A stretch of 32,184 bases of DNA from Candidatus Omnitrophota bacterium (GTDB taxonomy: Bacteria > Omnitrophota > Gorgyraeia > Aquiviventales > Aquiviventaceae). Made by a program: the position numbers and the translations under genes. Numbering within the stretch: the stretch's first letter is position 1; every line of letters starts with the position of its first letter. This document shows positions 19,112 through 24,636 of the stretch, piece after piece. The notes beneath the pieces are model-generated. The model was not told the DNA's origin and made no database searches. It saw only the letters and a list, made by a program, of their open reading frames with translations. The stretch is from contig JAGVGS010000213.1 of assembly GCA_020057015.1 (NCBI GenBank), forward strand, positions 1 through 32,184. Reading direction: 5' to 3'.

Positions 19112-19189
19112 GTGAACCGCATGGGCCTGCCGTGGCTGAGCTTAAGCGGGCACGGGAAGCGGCGCAAGCCAGGGCGCTCGTTAAGTTAG
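19112..19189 (+). CDS. Possible 25-residue micro-ORF
   Basis: GTG at 19112 (or ATG at 19121) follows a very good AAGGAGG (19099-19105, 6 nt before the GTG). The frame ends with TAG at 19187-19189, 21 nt before the GlsB-like gene. The peptide begins MNRMGLPWLSLSGHG and ends in a basic, Arg/Lys-rich stretch. No family is recognised. It could be a leader peptide or simply a ribosome-binding decoy. The strong ribosome site is the only evidence. Confidence 0.35.
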   Translation: MNRMGLPWLSLSGHGKRRKPGRSLS

Positions 19190-19210
19190 AAAGCAAACAA
19201 GGAGACGAAT

Positions 19211-19471
19211 ATGGAAAGCAGAGCAGAGTACTGGATTTGGTTCCTCGTAATGGGTGCCATCGTTGGTTGGTTGGCAGGAATCATCATGCGTGGCCGCGGG
19301 TTTGGGCTTTTCGGCGACATCGTAGTCGGCGTTGTGGGAGCCGCGCTGGGTGGGTGGGTAGCCAACACCATGGGGCTGTATGCCACCAGCTCGCTCGGGG
19401 CTTTCCTCGTGGCACTTGGCGGCGCATTGCTTTTGGTGGCTCTCACGCGTTTTGTGAAGCGCTTAGCTTGA
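19211..19471 (+). CDS. GlsB/YeaQ/YmgE-family small membrane protein
   Basis: 86 residues with three hydrophobic segments: about 8-24, 32-52 and 60-80. The signature GAIVGWLAGIIMRGRGFGLFGDIVVGVVGAALGGWV is the glycine-rich core of the 'transglycosylase-associated' YeaQ/YmgE family. These are stress-induced inner-membrane proteins of unknown mechanism. An AAGGAG lies 6 nt before the ATG at 19211. It is the first solid gene downstream of the LysR-type element on the plus strand and starts a run of envelope genes reaching 22550. Confidence 0.92.
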   Translation: MESRAEYWIWFLVMGAIVGWLAGIIMRGRGFGLFGDIVVGVVGAALGGWVANTMGLYATSSLGAFLVALGGALLLVALTRFVKRLA

Positions 19472-19554
19472 TATTGGCAGAAGTGATTGTTCGTGGGAAA
19501 TGATTCATGCCCTGTGCGCACGCGAGTGCCACGGGGCGCAAAAGGAGAACTTCG

Positions 19555-20229
19555 ATGTTTGGGTATAAATCACTTGTAGTGGGATTACTTGGCGTCGGGT
19601 TGTGTAGTGGGATTGTCCCAGGCGCTGTCTCGGCGGCAGAACTGGTGGTCCCGGTGCGCCAGGCTGCGGGACAAATCGTATGGCTGGATACCCAGCTAGG
19701 ACGCCTGCAACTGAACGCGGATAACTCCCCAGGAATGCAGGCCACACAGTACACGATTACTCAGCATGACACCCGTGTGACTGACCGTTCGGATAAGCAG
19801 TTTCTCGCTATTACGGATTTACGAGCAGGGCAGCATATCACGATTGAATCCCGGGCCAGCGGGGAGGAGCAAATCGCGACCAAGATTACCGTGGAACCTT
19901 CCTCGGCACCCTTATTCCAAGAAGCTGAGGGTACGATTGAGTCAATTGACGCCGGTAATCCGGGCACGTTTACCCTCAAGGAGACTACAGGCACCCAGCC
20001 AGCGGGAACGGTGTCCTTGTTCACGTTTGATCCCAATACCATAGTTGTCATGGAAAGCCCTAGCCTTCAGCCGGTTCGATTGGAAGTAAAGCCCGGTGAT
20101 TTTGTGAGGGTGGCCTACGTGGTGAATGATGGCAAGCGCACTGCGCGTTCAATGATGCGGTATTCAGTCAGGCCGGCGCCATCGACCACCATCACCACTA
20201 CGACAAGCACCACGACCACGACGCAATAA
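19555..20229 (+). CDS. Secreted protein with two small beta-domain repeats and a Thr-rich tail
   Basis: 224 residues from the ATG at 19555, chosen over an upstream in-frame ATG at 19507 because AAAGGAG lies 8 nt before it and it opens directly into a signal peptide (MFGYKSLVVGLLGVGL, cleavage near VSA-AE). The mature protein has two similar segments resembling DUF5666-like OB/beta-barrel repeats: about 32-105 (GQIVWLDTQLGRLQL ... DLRAGQHITIES) and about 117-200 (GTIESIDAGNPGTFTLKE ... VKPGDFVRVAYV). The last 16 residues are almost all Thr, which may be a flexible or modified linker. No enzymatic motif is seen. The function is unknown, probably periplasmic. Confidence 0.75.
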   Translation: MFGYKSLVVGLLGVGLCSGIVPGAVSAAELVVPVRQAAGQIVWLDTQLGRLQLNADNSPGMQATQYTITQHDTRVTDRSDKQFLAITDLRAGQHITIESRASGEEQIATKITVEPSSAPLFQEAEGTIESIDAGNPGTFTLKETTGTQPAGTVSLFTFDPNTIVVMESPSLQPVRLEVKPGDFVRVAYVVNDGKRTARSMMRYSVRPAPSTTITTTTSTTTTTQ

Positions 20230-20279
20230 GGGTGATTTTTAAGGATGCGTCTAGCAAATGAGAAGCTAAGGAGTCAGAG

Positions 20280-20567
20280 ATGCGTTATGTTTTTTACGTT
20301 GTGATAGCCGGTACCCTGCTCGCAAGCGGCCCACTGGGGTGCGCGAGCAGGAGGATCACTACCGTCAAGACACAGGAGCAAGTCCAGCGTCCAGGGGTAA
20401 TGGTGGGCACGGAAGAGGTGCGCATGGACAAGGTAACGACGACCACCACGGTCACCCAAACTCCTCAGGAATCGCGAGGAATACTTTCCACCACGATTCA
20501 TTTCCTGGGTGAAGTCATCAGTTGGCCGTTTCGTTTGGTCGGTTCTCTGGTGCGTGCCCTCTTCTAA
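20280..20567 (+). CDS. Predicted small lipoprotein
   Basis: 95 residues. The N-terminus MRYVFYVVIAGTLLASGPLGC looks like a lipoprotein signal with Cys at about residue 21, although the lipobox PLGC is imperfect. The middle is Thr/Val/Gln-rich (EVRMDKVTTTTTVTQTP), and a C-terminal hydrophobic stretch (TIHFLGEVISWPFRLVGSLVRALF) could sit on a membrane. AAGGAG lies 6 nt before the ATG. No family is recognised. It lies between the secreted repeat protein and the CBS protein, all on the plus strand. Confidence 0.68.
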   Translation: MRYVFYVVIAGTLLASGPLGCASRRITTVKTQEQVQRPGVMVGTEEVRMDKVTTTTTVTQTPQESRGILSTTIHFLGEVISWPFRLVGSLVRALF

Positions 20568-20584
20568 AGTGAGCAGGAGATGCG

Positions 20585-21106
20585 ATGAAGGTTAGCGAGT
20601 GCATGACCACGGACACGAGTGTGTGCGTAGCTGAAAGCAGTTGTGCGGCAGCCGGCGAGATCATGCGCCGGAGCCAGTCCGGATTCATGCCGGTTGTTGA
20701 CAGCCTTAAAAACAAACGGGTCGTGGGCGTGGTGACGGATCGCGACTTGATGCTTCATTTGGTTCGTCAACCGCCCGCACGCCATATCCCCGTGAAGACT
20801 TGCATGACGAAAGCCCCCACGCTGATTGCGGCCGATGCAGATCTCGAGGAAGCGATACGCGTGATGAAAAGGGCGGCGGTGCCCCAGCTGCCTGTCGTCG
20901 ATGACGGGGTCCTTGTCGGGGTGCTCTCGTTGCTGGATATTGCCCTGGCCGTTCGCAGGCAATGGGCCTATGTAGGACCGAATGTCACGGACAATCATGT
21001 GACCGAGATCATTGAAGCGATCGCGGTGGCTCGAGCCGCGGCCCAAAATGGCCACGCATTACTTAGGAAGCCTAAAACGGTAAAAAGAAAGGTGCGTTCT
21101 TTATGA
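20585..21106 (+). CDS. Tandem CBS-domain protein
   Basis: 173 residues with two CBS modules: about 1-62 (MTTDTSVCVAES ... GFMPVVD ... VVGVVTDRDLMLHLV) and about 70-130 (CMTKAPTLIAADADLEEAIRVMKRAAVPQLPVVDDGVLVGVLSLLDIALAV). CBS pairs bind adenine nucleotides and sense energy state. There is no attached enzyme domain, so this is a stand-alone sensor. The C-terminus is Lys/Arg-rich. CAGGAG precedes the ATG. Its TGA overlaps the ATG of the entericidin-like gene in an ATGA junction. Confidence 0.92.
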   Translation: MKVSECMTTDTSVCVAESSCAAAGEIMRRSQSGFMPVVDSLKNKRVVGVVTDRDLMLHLVRQPPARHIPVKTCMTKAPTLIAADADLEEAIRVMKRAAVPQLPVVDDGVLVGVLSLLDIALAVRRQWAYVGPNVTDNHVTEIIEAIAVARAAAQNGHALLRKPKTVKRKVRSL

Positions 21107-21228
21107 AGACACTCGTATCCATTCTGGTTGCTCTCGGCGTACTTGTGGGATTGACTGGCTGCCACAGCGGGACCATGCGTGGGGTGGGTTCCGATGTGGA
21201 GCGCCTCGGTGACAGGATGCAGCGATAA
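21103..21228 (+). CDS. Entericidin-like small lipoprotein
   Basis: 41 residues, too short for ordinary gene calls. It opens with a hydrophobic signal (MKTLVSILVALGVLVGL) and the lipobox LTGC with Cys20. After it come GTMRGVGSDVERLGDRMQ, matching the entericidin A/B pattern (Cys, then G-x-G-x-D-V, then x-x-x-G-D/E). Entericidins are tiny envelope lipoproteins linked to stationary-phase or stress lysis and membrane stability. The start forms an ATGA overlap with the CBS gene, so it is cotranslated. A purine-rich AGAAAGG about 8-14 nt upstream may serve as ribosome site. Confidence 0.78.
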   Translation: MKTLVSILVALGVLVGLTGCHSGTMRGVGSDVERLGDRMQR

Positions 21229-21341
21229 GGTGAAGCCGTGGCTATGTAGCAACCAACACGACTACGAAATTCGAAGGAACCAAATTCGAAAGGGCTCGAT
21301 CGTCTAGTAATGAAGGAACAAAAGATTTCCGATGTGAGGAA

Positions 21342-22550
21342 ATGCCTATACCGGATAAACTCAGCAGTCTGGCAAGTCAAACGAATTCGAAAACAGCGAA
21401 GCGTTTTGGGGCGATGCCGCTGGGGCAGTTGTTGCGCTCCAGGCCGAGATCTCACAAGAAGCGCCCTGCGAGTCAGGATTTTGCAGATATCAGCAAGCTT
21501 CTGATTGGCTCGGGGGACAGCCGTGCCTTTGCCCTCAATGCGATCCTCGTTCTCCTGGTCATCTGCACGCTTTACTTCGGCCGCACGGCCATTCTCCCTA
21601 TGGTTTTGGGGATTTTTCTCAGCTTTTTGCTTCGGCCCATTGTTCGCCAACTCGCCGTGTGGAAGATTCCAGAATCGGTAGGAGCCGGCATCGTCCTGTT
21701 GGTCATGCTCGGCACCCTGAGTTTTGGCGTCTCTCAACTCGCGGAGCCGGCATCCCTGTGGATGCGGAAGGCCCCTGAGAGCCTGCAGGAGATCGAGTGG
21801 AAGCTTCGCAATGTGCTCAGACCTGCCAAGCAAGTCAGTCAGGCGGCTGAACAGGTTGAGCAGATGACGGGCGGCGCGAAGGACAAAGAAGTCCAAACTG
21901 TGGAAATAAAATCTCCTGGCCTGCTGGATATGGTGCTGCTTGGCATGAAGAACATCCTAGGCGGGGTCGTGATTACCTTCGGCGCGCTCTACTTTCTCCT
22001 CGCCTCCGGAGATTTCTTTTTGCGTACGTGGGTCGAAGTCTTGCCAGGCCTCACCGAGAAAAAGCGGGCCGTAACCATTGTGCGTGAGCTCACGAGGACG
22101 ATGTCCAGGTACCTCGGCACCATTACGGTGACTAACATCGTGCTCGGCGTCCTGACCGCCTTCGCGATGTCCCTCTTAGGCATGCCCCATCCGATCCTCT
22201 GGGGCGTGCTGGGAGGCGTTCTGAACTACATCCCCTATTTAGGGGCGCTTGTGGCTGTCATCATCATCGGCCTGGTCGCATTGCTGCACTTTAGCTCGGT
22301 GGGGCATGCGCTCCTTGCCCCCTTAAGCTATTGGGCTCTTACCATCGTGGAAAGTGGGCTCATAAGCCCGATCTTCCTCGGTCGCCAATTAGCCCTCAAT
22401 CCCGTCATGATCTTCTGCTCACTCGTCTTCTGGGGCTGGCTGTGGGGGATTCCTGGGACGTTTCTCGCTGTTCCGAACCTGATGGCCCTGAAGATCATCT
22501 GCGATCACTCGAAACCCTTGGCCTTCATCGGGAAGTTCTTGGGGCGATGA
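21342..22550 (+). CDS. AI-2E-family (PerM/TqsA-like) transporter
   Basis: 402 residues. After a basic N-terminal region (about 1-55) come paired hydrophobic helices (60-110), a soluble central region (115-190) with alternating charges, and four to five C-terminal helices. The family signature GGVLNYIPYLGALVAVIIIGLVALL lies near 290-315. Members include the AI-2 exporter TqsA and Na+/H+-antiporter-like proteins, so the substrate is not predictable. The start at 21342 has GAGG about 4 nt upstream, which is close; an in-frame ATG at 21414 is an alternative that removes the basic tail. Upstream, AAATTCGAA occurs twice, 15 bp apart (21267 and 21282). Confidence 0.87.
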   Translation: MPIPDKLSSLASQTNSKTAKRFGAMPLGQLLRSRPRSHKKRPASQDFADISKLLIGSGDSRAFALNAILVLLVICTLYFGRTAILPMVLGIFLSFLLRPIVRQLAVWKIPESVGAGIVLLVMLGTLSFGVSQLAEPASLWMRKAPESLQEIEWKLRNVLRPAKQVSQAAEQVEQMTGGAKDKEVQTVEIKSPGLLDMVLLGMKNILGGVVITFGALYFLLASGDFFLRTWVEVLPGLTEKKRAVTIVRELTRTMSRYLGTITVTNIVLGVLTAFAMSLLGMPHPILWGVLGGVLNYIPYLGALVAVIIIGLVALLHFSSVGHALLAPLSYWALTIVESGLISPIFLGRQLALNPVMIFCSLVFWGWLWGIPGTFLAVPNLMALKIICDHSKPLAFIGKFLGR

Positions 22551-22782
22551 GCGGTAGGTTTGAAATCAGAGACGGAAGCGCTCGCCTAAAAACGTAACCA
22601 GGTTGTAATCAGCGGCGTTGATTTCGTGCAAACTCCTGCCACGTCCTGCTAGTGAGGCATCGTCACCAAGTGGTTCAGGCATCAACGAGGAGGGGTTTTT
22701 GGTTTCTGCAAGTCGAGCGACGGGCTCCCGCGGAGCGAGTCGGCGATGGCCGGCTCGCGGAGTGCCGAACCTTCCCCGAATA
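22551..22782. other. Intergenic stretch between the AI-2E gene and the hip locus
   Basis: No gene can be supported here. The minus-strand frame across 22566-22799 has no recognisable domain or ribosome site. A strong hairpin (GCGAG-T-CGGC, loop GATG, GCCG-G-CTCGC) lies at 22735-22758 without a T-tract, so it is not a normal terminator. Confidence 0.5.
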
Positions 22783-22810
22783 GGTATAGCTAGTGTCATG
22801 GCGCTATACC
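22783..22810 (+). promoter_or_regulatory. Inverted half-sites GGTATAGC ... GCTATACC upstream of the hip operators
   Basis: An 8-bp inverted repeat (22783-22790 and 22803-22810) with a 12-nt spacer. The half-sites equal those of the three hip operators but face outward. It may be an auxiliary HipB site or an RNA hairpin. Confidence 0.4.
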
Positions 22811-22846
22811 CGTTACAGCCTATTTTTAACTAATCCACGTAATTAA

Positions 22847-22864
22847 TATACCGTTTAGGGTATA
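22847..22864 (+). promoter_or_regulatory. HipB-type operator O1
   Basis: TATACC-GTTTAG-GGTATA, a perfect 6-bp dyad with 6-nt spacer, 18 bp in total, the same overall span as the E. coli HipB site TATCC-N8-GGATA. It runs into the first copy of the 14-bp repeat GGTATAGTATTTAT (22859-22872). Confidence 0.7.
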
Positions 22865-22877
22865 GTATTTATATAGC

Positions 22878-22895
22878 TATATCCTTAAGGGTATA
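22878..22895 (+). promoter_or_regulatory. HipB-type operator O2
   Basis: TATATC-CTTAAG-GGTATA, one mismatch from the perfect dyad. Its centre is 31 bp from that of O1, about three helical turns. Confidence 0.6.
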
Positions 22896-22919
22896 TTTAT
22901 CGTGTTTATATCTTGAATT

Positions 22920-22937
22920 TATACCTGATATGGTATA
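22920..22937 (+). promoter_or_regulatory. HipB-type operator O3, overlapping the hip promoter
   Basis: TATACC-TGATAT-GGTATA, a perfect dyad. Its centre is 42 bp from that of O2, about four helical turns. It covers the spacer and most of the probable -10 TATAGT (22934-22939). The -35 candidate TTGAAT (22913-22918) is only 15 bp away. Binding here should block RNA polymerase directly. Confidence 0.7.
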
Positions 22938-22948
22938 GTATTTATGAC

Positions 22949-23182
22949 ATGGATACGTTTGGGAAGCAGATCAAGGAATTGCGCAAGCGAGCCGGCCTCA
23001 CGCAGCTGGAATTTTCCAGCCGAGCGGGCGTCGGGTTGCGGTTTATCCGTGACCTTGAACAGGGTAAGCCCAGCGTGCGTCTGGATAAGGTAAACCAGGT
23101 GCTGAAATTCCTGGGGCATCACCTGGAGATCGTGTCAGACCATGAGCGAAGAACAGACTCGAAGAGCGACCGTTCAGTATAA
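22949..23182 (+). CDS. hipB: HipB-like antitoxin / Xre-family repressor
   Basis: 77 residues from the ATG at 22949. Upstream in-frame codons from 22913 would translate the operator region and have no ribosome site, so the shorter start is chosen. The HTH_3 fold spans about 4-62: IKELRKRAGLTQLEFSSRAGVGLRFIRDLEQGKPSVRLDKVNQVLKFLG, with the recognition helix around VGLRFIRDLE. HipB represses its operon and, in classical systems, helps restrain HipA. No Shine-Dalgarno is visible and the -10 TATAGT ends 9 nt before the ATG, so the message may be leaderless or nearly so. The 3' end overlaps the HipS-like gene by 41 nt. Confidence 0.85.
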   Translation: MDTFGKQIKELRKRAGLTQLEFSSRAGVGLRFIRDLEQGKPSVRLDKVNQVLKFLGHHLEIVSDHERRTDSKSDRSV

Positions 23183-23471
23183 CGGGCGGGTCGCAGGCTT
23201 CTTGTCGGAGACGGCAACCGGCTACCGGTTCAGCTACGACAAGGACTACCTCCGCACAGGCCCCGCGATCTCCATCTCGCTGCCTCTTCGCGAGGAACCC
23301 TATGAGTCCAAAGATCTCTTCAGTTTCTTTCGGGGATTGCTGCCCGAAGGGTGGTACCTGTCGATTGTCAGTGCCACCGCCAAGGTTGATGCGCAGGATG
23401 CGTTCGGGATCCTCCTGGCCACGACGGCCGATACGATCGGTGCGGTCACCGTGCATAAGGCAGACGCGTGA
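23142..23471 (+). CDS. hipS: HipS-like protein (detached N-terminal subdomain of HipA)
   Basis: 109 residues. It matches the HipA N-terminal subdomain ('couple_hipA'): an opening VQYNGRVAGFLSETATGYRFSYD strand pattern, AISISLPLREEPYESKDLFSFF, then GLLPEGWYLS, and a closing DAFGILLATTADTIGAVTV. In classical HipA this part is fused to the kinase; here it is a separate gene, as in HipBST systems where HipS, not HipB, is reported to be the antitoxin. The Trp at residue 71 in PEGW falls where HipS was reported to insert a Trp into the HipT active site (from memory of published work). It overlaps hipB by 41 nt and hipT by 4 nt (GTGA). Confidence 0.85.
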   Translation: MSEEQTRRATVQYNGRVAGFLSETATGYRFSYDKDYLRTGPAISISLPLREEPYESKDLFSFFRGLLPEGWYLSIVSATAKVDAQDAFGILLATTADTIGAVTVHKADA

Positions 23472-24349
23472 GTGCGGGGGCCTTGATGGTTGACGCGAAA
23501 ACGCTCAAGGGCCTGTTCCATCTCTCGGTGGCACCCACCCTTTCACTCTCGCTGCCGGACATTTCTCTGCAGGCGCAGGCGATGGTCGGGAAGATGTCCA
23601 TTTCCGGGGTCCAGCCGAAACTGTCGCTACGGCTGGATAAGGCCAAGCGAGAGCTGGTCCCGGTTGCTGCCGGCGGCGAATACATCTTGAAGCCGCAGAT
23701 TCAGGCGTTTCCCCATGTCCCTGAAAATGAGAGCTGCTGCATGGATCTCGCCGCGATGCTGGATATCGACGTACCGCCGCATTGCCTCTTGCCGCTGAAA
23801 GACGGCACGCTGGCCTACGTGGTCAAGCGCTTCGATCGGGACGGAGAGCAGAAGATCCACCAGGAGAATTTTTACCAGATCCTTGAGAAGAAGGATAAAT
23901 ACGCGGGTGCTCTAGAGGAAATCGGCAAGAAGCTCAAGGAAATCTCGGCTGTGCCGGGGCTAGACGTGCAGCTGTTCTTTGAGCGCGTCGTCCTCAACTT
24001 CTTGATCGGCAACGGCGACGGGCATTTTCAGAACTACTCGATTTCGTATACCGACCACGGCGTGCGCCTGGCCCCGGCGTATGATCTCGTGTGCACGAAG
24101 CTGGTGATCCCCACCGAGGAAGATTCCGCCTTAACGCTGCATGGGAAACGAAACCACCTCACGCGGAACGACGTGGATGCGCTGGCAGACTACCTGGAGA
24201 TTCCCTCGCGCGTTCGCTATCAGAAATTCGTCGGCACGCTGACCCGGATGGAGCAGCTGGTCAAGGCCAGCCGCCTGCCCACCGCGTTCTGTGAGCGATT
24301 CCTCGAGATCATCCGGTTGCGGCACGGGCGCCTAAAACTGAGCTCCTGA
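23468..24349 (+). CDS. hipT: HipT-like Ser/Thr kinase toxin (HipA core without N-terminal subdomain)
   Basis: 293 residues from the GTG at 23468, in a GTGA overlap with hipS. The HipA kinase core is complete. The Gly-rich loop MSISGVQPKLSL carries the S44-I-S46 pair matching the reported HipT autophosphorylation SIS motif. The ATP-binding Lys is in YILKP (K75). Further elements are VVKRFDR, the catalytic loop GNGDGHFQNYS with D184, and the metal-binding D206 in PAYDLV. HipT of E. coli O127:H6 is about 335 residues and phosphorylates TrpS; the target here is unknown. With hipB and hipS it forms one operon. No key kinase residue appears lost, so it is probably active. Confidence 0.88.
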   Translation: MSAGALMVDAKTLKGLFHLSVAPTLSLSLPDISLQAQAMVGKMSISGVQPKLSLRLDKAKRELVPVAAGGEYILKPQIQAFPHVPENESCCMDLAAMLDIDVPPHCLLPLKDGTLAYVVKRFDRDGEQKIHQENFYQILEKKDKYAGALEEIGKKLKEISAVPGLDVQLFFERVVLNFLIGNGDGHFQNYSISYTDHGVRLAPAYDLVCTKLVIPTEEDSALTLHGKRNHLTRNDVDALADYLEIPSRVRYQKFVGTLTRMEQLVKASRLPTAFCERFLEIIRLRHGRLKLSS

Positions 24350-24387
24350 CGCTTTACGCAAGTCCTTGCAATTCCTCGTCTTCCGAA

Positions 24388-24414
24388 TTCGAGCTCCGTC
24401 GCCCCCGCCATTTA
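24388..24414 (+). repeat. Putative attR: second copy of the tRNA-Asp 3' end
   Basis: 26 of 27 bases equal 10910-10936 (T at 24395 instead of C). There is no acceptor 5' strand or anticodon arm upstream, so this is a tRNA fragment and not a gene. It lies 38 nt after the hipT stop and marks the probable right end of the island. Confidence 0.75.
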
Positions 24415-24421
24415 TCATCAG

Positions 24422-24459
24422 GCTTCAATATGTGCTCGATCTGCGGGTCATATTGAAGC
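24422..24459 (+). other. Hairpin just outside attR
   Basis: An 11-bp perfect stem (GCTTCAATATG / CATATTGAAGC) with a 16-nt loop. No T-tract follows on either strand, so I do not call it an intrinsic terminator. From 24460 to 24546 I see nothing else. Confidence 0.5.
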
Positions 24460-24546
24460 GATAAGTGGGGCAGAGTGCCCTGGCTTAAGATCGCTTAGCA
24501 TTGCATAGACCGTATTTTCTGCCCCCTTTCTCCTTGTGTCCTAGAC

Positions 24547-24620
24547 TGCCGAGAGGTAGCCTGGCGGGGTGTGGTGAACCCTCGCTGTCGAGGCTCTCCA
24601 GCCTACGGCACGTGTGCCTG
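24547..24620 (+). other. Possible structured 5' leader of the LamG gene
   Basis: Nested complementary segments: TGCCG (24547-24551) with CGGCA (24606-24610), and CCTCG-CTGT-CGAGG (24580-24593). A further stem, GGCAC-GT-GTGCC, lies at 24607-24618 just before the ribosome site. It does not match a riboswitch consensus I know (c-di-GMP-I was considered). Confidence 0.3.
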
Positions 24621-24636
24621 CGAAGGAGATTATGTC

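Noticed and set aside
22566..22799. Minus-strand frame of 77 codons upstream of hipB
   Set aside because: No recognisable domain, no ribosome site, and it runs into the operator region; treated as noncoding.
10937..24387. Integrase or transposase gene in the putative island
   Set aside because: No open frame shows the tyrosine recombinase R-H-x-x-R...Y pattern, a serine recombinase or a DDE transposase pattern; none is reported.
24388..24414. A second tRNA-Asp gene
   Set aside because: Only the T-loop-to-CCA part is present; no acceptor 5' strand, D arm or anticodon arm lies upstream.
24541..24620. Cyclic di-GMP-I (GEMM) riboswitch upstream of the LamG gene, suggested by GGTAGCC
   Set aside because: The conserved ACGCAAAGCC part and the expected stem arrangement are missing, so no known class is claimed.
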